Shown piece by piece: positions 1 through 6,070 of a stretch of 6,501 bases of DNA. Position 1 is the stretch's first letter. Every line of letters begins with the position of its first letter. The position numbers and the translations under genes were made by a program. Source of the DNA: a bacterium (GTDB lineage Archaea > Thermoproteota > Nitrososphaeria > Nitrososphaerales > CADDZS01). The notes under the pieces are model-generated. The model worked only from the letters and a program-made list of their open reading frames with translations. It was not told the origin of the DNA and ran no database searches. The DNA is taken from the NCBI GenBank assembly GCA_027310845.1, contig DAIDAB010000119.1, positions 1-6,501 of the forward strand, read 5' to 3'.

Positions 1-1
1 C

Positions 2-1051
2 TTAAGAATGAACCTGAATGAAAACCTCGTGTTACCAGCTTCCTTCGTCAGAAAAACACTGAGAGAATGCGAACGGAGAATTGATTCGCGATTTTATCCC
101 TCTGATATCGATGATGGAGAGATGAAGAATCTCAAGGCACTTGTCGCAGGGTACTGCGGAGCAAGGGAAAATATGGTTGAGCTGGGATGCGGGAGCGACC
201 AGCTAATTGATCTTCTATGCAGAATGAAACTTGGTAGATCCACCGACGAGCTTGTCACAGTCAGGCCGACATTTTCGATGTATGCACTCAGGGCAAAGAG
301 ATGCGGTGCCAGAATAGTCCAAGTGCCGCTTGGTTTTTCTCTTGTTGCAGACAACCCCTTTCCTCTCAAAACAGGCGAGCTTGCAAGTGCGTGCAGATCA
401 GAAAATGGAAAGATTCTTGCCCTCGCCTCTCCTAACAATCCGACGGCGATCCAATACGAGCTTGAGCAGATCCGAGAAATCCTAGATTCAGTTCCCTCAA
501 GAGTCTTCCTTCTTCTCGACGAAGCCTACGTCGAGTTTGGAAGATACAATGCAGCGTCCTTGCTGCGCAGGTATCCAAACCTCATCTTGCTCAGAACTTT
601 TTCCAAGGCATTCGGCCTCGCATCTCACAGGATCGGATACATTGTTTCATCTAACAGGGACTTGCTTGATGAATTCGAAGATGGCTTTCAGTATCCTTTT
701 CCCTTGACCACACTAAGCGCGATGCTTGCCGGAGAGTTGCTGAGAGCCAAGAAAGCAATCCTGAGATATGCAGAAGAAACAAAGAAATTGAGAGGCGAGC
801 TGATCGAATCTCTGAGGCTCCTCGACTGCCAAGGATTCAGAGTCGTTCCAAAATCCGATGCGAACTTCGTTCTTGTGGAATCACCGCACGCGGAGAAACT
901 TGCCAAGTCGCTCCTAAGAGATTACAAGATTGCTGTAAAGTACATGCCTAGAATGATCGAGAACAAATCATTCATCAGAATAACTGTTGGGACTCGCACG
1001 ATGAACACAGCACTGCTCAAGGCGTTGAGAGAAATTCTAGGGAGGTTGTGA
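2..1051 (+). CDS. hisC: Histidinol-phosphate aminotransferase HisC (probably 5'-partial)
   Basis: PLP-dependent fold-type I aminotransferase that converts imidazole-acetol phosphate plus glutamate to L-histidinol phosphate in the cytosol. Counting from the ATG at 8, visible motifs are GSDQLIDLL (62-70, cofactor phosphate region), SPNNPT (141-146), DEAY (171-174), the Schiff-base lysine in TFSKAFGLA (K200), the phosphate-binding arginine in SHRIGY (R208) and the substrate-carboxylate arginine in FIRITVGT (R324). The first ATG lies directly before LNEN, the motif that in this family usually follows about 15-25 further residues. The frame is open to the window edge, so the true start is probably upstream and the gene is cut. 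It ends one base before the GTG of the next gene, inside a his operon. A general aromatic/HisC-like aminotransferase is the only alternative, and the context argues for hisC. Confidence 0.93.
   Translation, partial: LRMNLNENLVLPASFVRKTLRECERRIDSRFYPSDIDDGEMKNLKALVAGYCGARENMVELGCGSDQLIDLLCRMKLGRSTDELVTVRPTFSMYALRAKRCGARIVQVPLGFSLVADNPFPLKTGELASACRSENGKILALASPNNPTAIQYELEQIREILDSVPSRVFLLLDEAYVEFGRYNAASLLRRYPNLILLRTFSKAFGLASHRIGYIVSSNRDLLDEFEDGFQYPFPLTTLSAMLAGELLRAKKAILRYAEETKKLRGELIESLRLLDCQGFRVVPKSDANFVLVESPHAEKLAKSLLRDYKIAVKYMPRMIENKSFIRITVGTRTMNTALLKALREILGRL
1041..1046 (+). promoter_or_regulatory. Shine-Dalgarno site of the HAD gene
   Basis: GGAGGT lies 6 nt before a GTG codon at 1053. The nearby ATG at 1051 is followed at once by TGA, so this site decides for the GTG start. 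It overlaps the last codons of hisC. Confidence 0.8.
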
Positions 1052-1052
1052 T

Positions 1053-2165
1053 GTGACAGTCTACAAAATATCGGAGAGGCTCAGAAACCAAGCCATCTCT
1101 GGATTCGCCGGAATAATCTTTGATTGCGACGGTGTGCTAATCGATGCGAGTAGATCCTACGGAGCCACACTAGAGATTTGCGCAAGATCTTTCGCAGCCC
1201 TCTTGGGGTTCAAATTTGAGAAAAGAGATTTTGAAAGGACGGCAAGAGCAATTCAATCACTTGGAACCTTTAACAATGATTGGGACACTCTTGCTGTGTT
1301 TGTCGCTTTCTGTTACAGTCAATCTTCAGAGCGTCAAGACCTTGACTCGATATCTCTGATCAACCCACTTTCCAAGAGGCTAGTAGAATTCGAAAGGCGT
1401 TCCATTGAATCTTCGAAAAATGAAAAGCTTGCTAAACTAGGCTTTTCAAAGCTCGACAAGACACTCTCGAAAACCAAGACAGGGATGAGAAGAGAGGATA
1501 TCGTCAAGATGATATTCTCCAATGAAGAAGAACTCTCAAGGCGTTTCGAAAAAGCAGTTTCCTATCCAGAGCCGGTCGGGAAGGGACTTCTTGCGACCTT
1601 CTTTGACGAGATAATCTATGGAGAGCGCATCTTCCGCGAGACTTATGGCATTCCCTGCTCGACCAGATTTCTTTCAAAGCCAGGGACAATCTCAAACGAA
1701 CGAACACTTGCGCAAGAGCAGTCGATGGCACTGCTCTCGGAGATGTCCTCAGGCAATCTTGGTATAATCACAGGCCGCCCTGAGGTTCCAACAATCCACA
1801 CGCTTGGAGAGCTCTTCAGGAATTTCTTTCCCAATCCAGGCATCTGTCTTTTCACTGGAGACTATATGCTAGATGTGGAAGAAGTGAAACCATCCCCAAA
1901 GCCCATGCTGAAGATTGCGAATGCATTGAAGGACAAGCAATCTCCAATTCTCTATGTAGGAGATTCGGCCGAGGATATCCTGATGGTGAAAAGATCAAAT
2001 TCCAGGGATCTTCTGGATGGGCGAATCATGTTTGCAGGCGTCGCTCAAGATGAGAGCAAGGCGAAATTCTTCCTGCAGGAGGGCAATGAAGCTGATTGCA
2101 TAACTTCGAGCGTAGACGAGATGGCTGTTGCCCTGAAGACATCGGAGGAAGTAAATCCAAAATGA
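1053..2165 (+). CDS. HAD-superfamily phosphatase-like protein in the his operon, candidate histidinol-phosphatase
   Basis: A 370-residue HAD hydrolase. Motif I is FDCDGVLID (D24 nucleophile, D26 acid/base), motif II IITGRP (T240), motif III the lysine of VKPSPKP (K279 or K283), and motif IV YVGDSAED (D304, D308); all catalytic positions are present. About 210 residues separate motif I from motif II, many more than in simple subfamily I enzymes, so the inserted cap is large and mostly helical-looking. It resembles the HAD-IA family known as TIGR01548 (from memory, not searched). It lies between hisC and hisB, has its own strong ribosome-binding site, and its stop overlaps the hisB ATG. The operon otherwise lacks a histidinol-phosphate phosphatase, so dephosphorylation of histidinol phosphate is the likely job. 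This is inferred from context; a different phosphoester substrate is possible. Confidence 0.9.
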   Translation: MTVYKISERLRNQAISGFAGIIFDCDGVLIDASRSYGATLEICARSFAALLGFKFEKRDFERTARAIQSLGTFNNDWDTLAVFVAFCYSQSSERQDLDSISLINPLSKRLVEFERRSIESSKNEKLAKLGFSKLDKTLSKTKTGMRREDIVKMIFSNEEELSRRFEKAVSYPEPVGKGLLATFFDEIIYGERIFRETYGIPCSTRFLSKPGTISNERTLAQEQSMALLSEMSSGNLGIITGRPEVPTIHTLGELFRNFFPNPGICLFTGDYMLDVEEVKPSPKPMLKIANALKDKQSPILYVGDSAEDILMVKRSNSRDLLDGRIMFAGVAQDESKAKFFLQEGNEADCITSSVDEMAVALKTSEEVNPK

Positions 2166-2758
2166 AGCAGATCAAACGAACTTCAGAGACTTGGACAAAA
2201 ACTAGGGAGACAACAATACAGATCAACGTGAATCTCGACGGCACTGGAAAGAGCAGTGTCTCGACGGGTACAAAATTCCTTGACCATATGATTGCAGGCT
2301 TTTCGACTCAAAGTTTGATTGACATCAAGATTGTAGCAAAGGGCGACCTCAAACACCATGTCATAGAGGATACTTCACTCGCACTTGGGAAAACACTCTC
2401 GAAGGCTCTTGGAGACAGGAACGGAATCGCGAGATTTGGGAGTGCGTTTGCCCCAATGGACGAATCCCTCGCGTTTGCCTCTGTTGATCTTGTCAAGCGG
2501 ACCTACTTTGTCCAGACAAATATGGATTTCAATAGAAACTACATCGAAGATATTGCAAGGGAGGACCTCGCGCACTTTTTCAGATCGCTGTGTGATTCGT
2601 TGCAGTGTACTATGCATATCAAAATCGAGTACGGCTCGAACGATCATCACAAGGCCGAGGCCTGCTTCAAGGCCCTTGCATTAGCCCTGAGACAGGCAAT
2701 CTCTATTGATCCAAGGCGTGGGCTACAATCGATTCCAAGCTCGAAAGGGAAGATGTAA
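2162..2758 (+). CDS. hisB: Imidazoleglycerol-phosphate dehydratase HisB
   Basis: Mn-dependent dehydratase that converts imidazole glycerol phosphate to imidazole acetol phosphate; 198 residues, normal for a monofunctional HisB. The two-fold repeated fold shows its metal-ligand motifs: FLDHM (39-43, H42), KHHVIED (64-70, H65/H66/E69), EDLAHFF (H138) and DHHKAEA (161-167, H162/H163/E166). The closing IPSSKG signature is also present. The loop before the first HH is short (GDLKHH) and lacks the Asp found in most bacterial forms. The start is the ATG at 2162, which overlaps the HAD stop (ATGA) and has GGAGG at 2144-2148, 13 nt upstream. An upstream in-frame ATG at 2096 would add 22 unrelated residues inside the HAD gene and was not chosen. 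Translational coupling to the HAD gene is likely. Confidence 0.96.
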   Translation: MKQIKRTSETWTKTRETTIQINVNLDGTGKSSVSTGTKFLDHMIAGFSTQSLIDIKIVAKGDLKHHVIEDTSLALGKTLSKALGDRNGIARFGSAFAPMDESLAFASVDLVKRTYFVQTNMDFNRNYIEDIAREDLAHFFRSLCDSLQCTMHIKIEYGSNDHHKAEACFKALALALRQAISIDPRRGLQSIPSSKGKM

Positions 2759-2765
2759 GACTGAT

Positions 2766-3389
2766 TTGAGGAAAATCCAGATACTTGACTACGGCTCTGG
2801 GAACCTTTTCAGTATCGAAAACGCGTTGAAGCAATCTGATTCGATAGAAGTACAAGTATCGTCTGAACTCACAGAGTCCGTGGATGGACTTGTGCTCCCT
2901 GGAGTGGGAAGCTTTTCTTCAGCTCAGAAAATACTCACTCGAAACAAGGATAGGATTTTGGATGCTGTAAAGTCCAGAAAGCTTCCACTTCTGGGCATTT
3001 GCCTTGGAATGCAGCTTTTGTTTGAGGAAAGCGAGGAGGGAACTGGAGAAGGCCTTAAACTCTTCAAGGGGAGAGTTAAGCGCTTTTCTCCGAAAGAAGA
3101 ATCAATGAAGATCCCGCACATGGGCTGGAACACTATCAATTTGGATTCATCAGATTCAACGTTCTGCAAAGGACTGCGGAGTGGAGAATGGACTTACTAC
3201 GTTCATTCCTATTTTCCCGTGCCAGAGGACGCGAAGGTCGTCAGAGCGTGGACGCAGTACGGATCAGAAAGATTTGCATCAATAGTTGAAAGTGAAAATA
3301 TCCTCGGCACCCAATTTCACCCGGAAAAGTCCCAAGCGACAGGCGCGAAGCTAATCTCAAACTTTGTATCTCTTGTCGCTGGAAATTAA
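2766..3389 (+). CDS. hisH: Imidazole glycerol phosphate synthase, glutaminase subunit HisH
   Basis: Class I glutamine amidotransferase, 207 residues. It releases ammonia from glutamine for HisF, its partner encoded two genes downstream. The sequence shows YGSGN near the N-terminus, the oxyanion-hole PGVG (45-48), the nucleophile elbow GICLGMQ (C79), HMGWN (118-122), YYVHSYF (144-150) and the catalytic FHPEKSQ pair (H185, E187). The start is a TTG at 2766, giving MRKIQILDYG, the usual N-terminus. An in-frame ATG at 2706 would add 20 residues from inside hisB and does not fit the family. The gap to hisB is 7 nt. The ribosome-binding site before the TTG is weak, so translation probably depends on read-through coupling from hisB. 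Confidence 0.95.
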   Translation: MRKIQILDYGSGNLFSIENALKQSDSIEVQVSSELTESVDGLVLPGVGSFSSAQKILTRNKDRILDAVKSRKLPLLGICLGMQLLFEESEEGTGEGLKLFKGRVKRFSPKEESMKIPHMGWNTINLDSSDSTFCKGLRSGEWTYYVHSYFPVPEDAKVVRAWTQYGSERFASIVESENILGTQFHPEKSQATGAKLISNFVSLVAGN

Positions 3390-4139
3390 GTGACTTTAGC
3401 CTTGATTATCATTCCAGCTATCGACATTCTTGATGGTAAAGTGGTGAGAGTAAAACAGGGAAGGGAAGATACTGCGAGAAACTACTCCGACGAGCCTATC
3501 AAAGTCGCACGAGATTTCCTCGACAATGGCGCGTCAATTGTTCATGTTGTTGATCTCAATGCTGCAATTCGAGGAGACCTTTCGACCAACAGGCAAATCC
3601 TACAAAACCTTCTTTCAACTCTGCGAGGTTCGAAACTAAGAGTTGAAATCGCTGGCGGAATCAGGAACGATTCGATTGTTCAAGAGTTTGTCCAGATGGG
3701 CGCGTCAAGAATCGTAATTGGATCGATTGTCTACGAGAATCTAGACATTGCAAAGTCAATCCTTGATTCAATAGGAGATGGAAGAACGGTGCTCGCGCTG
3801 GACTACGACGAAGGGGGTTTTGTCAGAACGCATGGCTGGAAAAGCAAAGAGAATGAGAGAGTTGAAGACGCTCTGGGAAGATTCAAGTCATTGGGATTTA
3901 ACCAGTTTCTGATTACATCGGTCAAGCACGATGGGATGCTTCAAGGGCCTGATTTCCTCACTTTGGGGAAACTCAGGAGCAAGTTTCGGATCGGGAACGT
4001 TAGGCTTATCGCAAGCGGCGGTGTGTCATCTGAGAGCGATCTCAAAACTCTTTCGCAAATTGGTGTGGATGAGGTAATAGTTGGCAAGGCACTCTATGAA
4101 GGCACGATAGCGAAATCTGTGCTGTCAACCTACAATTAG
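3390..4139 (+). CDS. hisA: ProFAR isomerase HisA
   Basis: 1-(5-phosphoribosyl)-5-[(5-phosphoribosylamino)methylideneamino]imidazole-4-carboxamide isomerase. It opens the ribose of ProFAR by an Amadori rearrangement to make PRFAR, the substrate of HisF/HisH. It is a (beta/alpha)8 barrel of 249 residues. Catalytic aspartates are D12 in PAIDILDG and D138 in LALDYD; phosphate-binding loops are AGGIR (88-92) and ASGG (208-211); VGKALYEG (231-238) closes the barrel. The GTG at 3390 follows the hisH stop with no gap. A TTG at 3402 gives MIIIPAID, which matches the family's usual first residues exactly and has AGTGA 8 nt upstream. The true protein may therefore be 245 residues. Confusion with the paralogue HisF is excluded by the N-terminus and by hisF lying next door. 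Confidence 0.95.
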   Translation: MTLALIIIPAIDILDGKVVRVKQGREDTARNYSDEPIKVARDFLDNGASIVHVVDLNAAIRGDLSTNRQILQNLLSTLRGSKLRVEIAGGIRNDSIVQEFVQMGASRIVIGSIVYENLDIAKSILDSIGDGRTVLALDYDEGGFVRTHGWKSKENERVEDALGRFKSLGFNQFLITSVKHDGMLQGPDFLTLGKLRSKFRIGNVRLIASGGVSSESDLKTLSQIGVDEVIVGKALYEGTIAKSVLSTYN

Positions 4140-4145
4140 TTAGAT

Positions 4146-4151
4146 GTGATC
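4146..4151 (+). promoter_or_regulatory. Extended Shine-Dalgarno site of hisF
   Basis: GTGATC lies 5 nt before the TTG at 4157. It is complementary to GAUCAC in the conserved archaeal 16S rRNA 3' tail, one step further in than the usual GGAGG core. It supports the TTG as start: the two ATGs nearby (4144, 4152) lead to immediate or very early stops. Confidence 0.55.
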
Positions 4152-4156
4152 ATGAT

Positions 4157-4927
4157 TTGGCACTGGCTAAGAGAATCATTCCATGCCTTGATGTAAAGGA
4201 CGGCAAAGTGGTCAAAGGAGTGAACTTTGTCGGTCTCAAGGACGCAGGGGATCCCGTGGAACTGGCTAAAATCTACAGAGACCAAGGAGCTGATGAGCTT
4301 CTGTTCTTGGATATTTCCGCCTCTATTGAAAGCAGGAAGACCAGGGTCGATCTTGCAAGAAACGTTGCAAAAGTCTTGGACATTCCGTTCACGATTGGAG
4401 GTGGTATCTCAAGTGTCGAGGACGCAAGGATGGTTCTGTCTAACGGTGCAGACAAGGTGAGCGTGAACACGAGCGCAGTAGAGAATCCAAGCCTCGTGTC
4501 AGAGCTTGCAGACGTCTTCGGACAGCAGTGTGTGGTTGTCGCAATCGACGCAAAGCGAAGTAAAGAGGCTCCTTGCGGATTCACTGTCTGCACCTTCGGA
4601 GGTTCGCACGACTCTCTAGTTGATGCGATTTCTTGGGCGAAGGAAGTTGAAAAGAGAGGCGCTGGCGAGATTCTCCTGACCTCGATTGATAGAGATGGTA
4701 CGAAAAAAGGATATGATGTTGAGCTTACTTCCCTTCTTGGCTCAAAGGTATCTCTACCTGTTATCGCAAGCGGAGGATGCGGAAAGATAGAACATTTTCT
4801 AGAAATACTCTCTGGTCCGCACGCAGCGGATGCTGCGTTGGCCGCTTCGGTTTTTCACTATGGCACGCTGACAGTGATGCAGGTCAAGGAATATCTTTCC
4901 GAAAACAAGATCAATGTCAGGATCTGA
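4157..4927 (+). CDS. hisF: Imidazole glycerol phosphate synthase, cyclase subunit HisF
   Basis: Uses ammonia channelled from HisH to split PRFAR into imidazole glycerol phosphate and AICAR; it works as a HisH-HisF dimer in the cytosol. It is a (beta/alpha)8 barrel of 256 residues, typical length. Near the N-terminus is AKRIIPCLDVKDG with catalytic D12. D131 in VVAIDAK is the second catalytic aspartate. Phosphate sites are GGGIS (81-85) and IASGG (203-207), and TSIDRDGTKKGYD (175-187) is a HisF hallmark. The start is TTG at 4157, supported by GTGATC just upstream and by the family N-terminus. It is separated from hisA by 17 nt, the normal hisH-hisA-hisF order. Confidence in identity is very high; only the start codon is inferred. 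Confidence 0.97.
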   Translation: MALAKRIIPCLDVKDGKVVKGVNFVGLKDAGDPVELAKIYRDQGADELLFLDISASIESRKTRVDLARNVAKVLDIPFTIGGGISSVEDARMVLSNGADKVSVNTSAVENPSLVSELADVFGQQCVVVAIDAKRSKEAPCGFTVCTFGGSHDSLVDAISWAKEVEKRGAGEILLTSIDRDGTKKGYDVELTSLLGSKVSLPVIASGGCGKIEHFLEILSGPHAADAALAASVFHYGTLTVMQVKEYLSENKINVRI

Positions 4928-4931
4928 CTTT

Positions 4932-4936
4932 GGTGA
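4932..4936 (+). promoter_or_regulatory. Shine-Dalgarno site of hisI
   Basis: GGTGA lies 5 nt before the ATG at 4942 and matches the archaeal anti-SD tail. It picks the ATG over the in-frame TTG (4930) and GTG (4933), which would place the site inside the coding sequence. Confidence 0.6.
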
Positions 4937-4941
4937 AGAGA

Positions 4942-5286
4942 ATGGAAAAAGAGGAATTCGTAAAAACAATAGACTTTCGCAAGGGAGACGGCCTTGTTCC
5001 AGTAGTAGTTCAGGACGAGAGGACGAAGGACGTGCTAATGCTAGCTTACGCAAACGAAGAAGCGCTAAGACTCTCCTTTGAGACTGGCATCGCCCATTAC
5101 TGGAGCCGCTCAAGGAGCTCGCTATGGAAAAAGGGAGAGACATCTGGACACGTGCAAAAGATCAAGAAAATAGACGCAGATTGCGATCGCGACACTCTTC
5201 TATACTTGGTTGAGCAGATCGGTGTCGCCTGCCACAGGGGCACATGGTCTTGCTTTGACTCGGTCAATGAGTCAAAGGGAAAATAG
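4942..5286 (+). CDS. hisI: Phosphoribosyl-AMP cyclohydrolase HisI
   Basis: Opens the adenine ring of phosphoribosyl-AMP to give ProFAR, the substrate of HisA. It is a Zn/Mg-dependent dimer of 114 residues, the size of the stand-alone enzyme. Family blocks VLMLAYANEEAL (31-42), YWSRSRSSLWKKGETSG (53-69), the metal cluster DADCDRD (78-84, with D80, C81, D82, D84), ACHRG (C97, H98) and WSCF (C104) are all present and in order. There is no HisE (PRA-PH) domain attached, so the pyrophosphohydrolase must be encoded elsewhere. The start is ATG at 4942 with GGTGA upstream; the in-frame ATG at 4777 lies inside hisF and was rejected. It is the last gene of the operon; the next gene is convergent. Confidence 0.96.
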   Translation: MEKEEFVKTIDFRKGDGLVPVVVQDERTKDVLMLAYANEEALRLSFETGIAHYWSRSRSSLWKKGETSGHVQKIKKIDADCDRDTLLYLVEQIGVACHRGTWSCFDSVNESKGK

Positions 5287-5329
5287 AGCAAATTGTCTAT
5301 TGCAAAAGGACAAAGGGTCAGCGGGCAAT
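5287..5329 (+). terminator. Convergent intergenic gap, likely two-way termination zone
   Basis: This 43-nt gap separates hisI from the convergent gene. Archaeal termination usually needs only T-rich tracts. On the - strand, 5317-5303 reads as CCCTTTGTCCTTTTG. On the + strand, T-rich stretches begin just past the gap at 5331-5343, inside the end of the convergent gene. A weak stem (TTGTC at 5293-5297 with GACAA at 5309-5313) has an 11-nt loop. No strong hairpin is seen, so the call rests mainly on position. Confidence 0.3.
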
Positions 5330-5578
5330 CTATTGCTTCTTTTCAGCTTCCATTGCCTTTTCCTGCATTCTGTCAATCTGGCGCTGTGTTATCCTTTCGA
5401 ATTTGTTGCACCAGTCGCGCCCAGTGACAATCAAGCTGTATTTCTTCAGATCTGGTTGTAGACATTTTCCGTTTGAAATAATGTCCGCATTGATGGGATC
5501 TGCCGGAAAAAACCACTTGCATGAAAGACAATTTTCGCTCTGCCAGGTAATCTTGTTAAAATCAGATTCGGAGGACAT
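5330..5578 (-). CDS. Small four-cysteine protein, unknown function, HiPIP-like cysteine spacing
   Basis: An 82-residue protein that I do not recognise as a named family. Its cysteines are C17, C20, C39 and C57, in CLSCKWF, GKC and DWCNKF, so the pattern is C-x2-C-x18-C-x17-C. An aromatic pair follows the first CxxC and a WC-x2-F follows at the end. This recalls the layout of high-potential iron-sulfur proteins and the small cluster-binding subunits of some glycyl-radical enzymes, though their spacing is shorter. A zinc knuckle is an equally simple reading. There is no signal peptide or membrane segment; the last 25 residues look like a charged helix. The start is ATG at 5578 with only a weak GGGG 10 nt upstream. 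It is the last gene of the - strand cluster, 78 nt after the zinc-finger gene, and convergent with hisI. The even cysteine layout and normal composition argue that it is real. Confidence 0.75.
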   Translation of the reverse strand: MSSESDFNKITWQSENCLSCKWFFPADPINADIISNGKCLQPDLKKYSLIVTGRDWCNKFERITQRQIDRMQEKAMEAEKKQ

Positions 5579-5656
5579 TGATGATTAACCCCTATTCGCC
5601 CTTATCGTAGGCTCAAAGTCGATCTAGTTATTTCTGTCGGCTATGAACAAGCATGC

Positions 5657-5824
5657 CTATTCTTCGGATTCGCTCTTTCCAGAGGTGTGCATTTTTCTGT
5701 GAAAGACTACTCGCTGTCGAAAGCTGTTGCTGTCTGGATCTGTGATCACTAGGCCGCAGGATTCGCATCTCCATTTGGACTGAGCCTTCTCACCATTCTC
5801 TTTCAATTGTAGTTCGCCACCCAC
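5657..5824 (-). CDS. Small C2H2-type zinc-finger protein
   Basis: A 55-residue reading from a GTG at 5824 to TAG at 5657. Residues 18-46 carry WRCESCGL (C20, C23) and, 18 residues on, FHRKMH (H42, H46), that is C-x2-C-x18-H-x3-H. This is a classical zinc-finger ligand set with a long middle. The region is basic around the histidines and ends in an acidic tail (SESEE). Small single-finger proteins like this are common in archaea and are often assumed to bind nucleic acid or partner proteins; no target can be named. The start is uncertain. GTG 5824 has no good ribosome site. TTG 5806 gives 49 residues. The best site (AAGGAG at 5857-5852) points to GTG 5840, whose frame joins this one only if one G of the run at 5820-5822 is removed, giving about 60 residues beginning MSSSESGGE. 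Confidence 0.7.
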   Translation of the reverse strand: MGGELQLKENGEKAQSKWRCESCGLVITDPDSNSFRQRVVFHRKMHTSGKSESEE

Positions 5825-5848
5825 TCTCGGATGAACTCACTAATAACA

Positions 5849-6043
5849 TCACTCCTTACATTTGGCACTGATTGCTTCGAAGGCGAAATTCTCAATTCCT
5901 TTGAGAAACACACACTCAGCCCTCTTCAGTCGGAATCTCGCCCTCCCCATGTTCGTGGAGCTCCTTGAAGATTTTCTCAAATGACCCAATCTCGTTCCTA
6001 GGTTGATCCTTTGTGTGATTTGCCATCCGTGAAGCTCGGGCAC
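5849..6043 (-). CDS. Small protein of unknown function, reading frame uncertain
   Basis: I do not recognise this gene. The uninterrupted reading is 64 residues from GTG 6043, 8 nt after a strong GGGAGGT. Its first half is arginine-rich and unconvincing, while its last 25 residues (CVFLKGIENFAFEAIS and on) look like protein. In the neighbouring frame, from TTG 6047 or ATG 6026 to TGA 5916, the first half reads as an acidic, helix-forming sequence (SFEKIFKELHEHG, then EIPTEEG) with stronger purine-first codon bias. Removing one G from the GGG at 5920-5922 joins that better first half to the better last half, giving about 65 residues ending in KCKE. I therefore think a single small gene is present with an apparent one-base insertion. 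It begins about 25 nt after the oxidoreductase stop and probably shares its transcript. Confidence 0.5.
   Translation of the reverse strand: MPELHGWQITQRINLGTRLGHLRKSSRSSTNMGRARFRLKRAECVFLKGIENFAFEAISAKCKE
5852..5857 (-). promoter_or_regulatory. Candidate Shine-Dalgarno site for the zinc-finger gene
   Basis: AAGGAG (continuing TGAT) lies in the last codons of the small unknown gene. It is 11 nt before GTG 5840, or 7 nt if the TGAT extension pairs too. It is too far (27 nt) from GTG 5824. It supports 5840 as the original start of the zinc-finger protein. Confidence 0.4.
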
Positions 6044-6051
6044 TCAAAGCT

Positions 6052-6058
6052 ACCTCCC
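6052..6058 (-). promoter_or_regulatory. Strong Shine-Dalgarno site in front of the small unknown gene
   Basis: GGGAGGT is followed by TTG at 6047 (4 nt) and GTG at 6043 (8 nt), which lie in different frames. It shows that something is translated here although the frame is ambiguous. It sits between the oxidoreductase stop (6071) and the small gene. Confidence 0.6.
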
Positions 6059-6070
6059 TAATTTGGGTTC

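Noticed and set aside
2096..2161. Upstream extension of hisB to an in-frame ATG at 2096.
   Set aside because: The extra 22 residues lie inside the HAD gene in another frame and are not part of the HisB family N-terminus; ATG 2162 with the ATGA overlap fits.
5293..5313. Stem TTGTC/GACAA after hisI as an intrinsic hairpin terminator.
   Set aside because: Five base pairs with an 11-nt loop and no T-run directly behind it on the + strand; too weak to call by itself.
5579..5656. Promoter for the four-cysteine gene in the 78-nt gap (A/T-rich AAATAACTA at 5633-5625, - strand).
   Set aside because: The match to an archaeal TATA box is poor and no BRE is clear; the gap may just be an untranslated spacer within one transcript.
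5803..5913. Separate 36-residue ORF on the - strand (GTG 5913 to TGA 5803), with GAGGG 6 nt upstream and a TTGA overlap with TTG 5806 of the zinc-finger frame.
   Set aside because: It is attractive as a coupled gene, but its first 21 codons show weaker purine-first bias than the competing frame, and it has no recognisable motif. The one-base-shift explanation covers the region with fewer genes. It is not excluded.
5916..6047. Stand-alone 43-residue ORF from TTG 6047 ending at TGA 5916 on the - strand.
   Set aside because: Its sequence looks coding, but it probably is the first half of the small gene described at 5849-6043, interrupted at a GGG run. It is described there instead of being counted twice.
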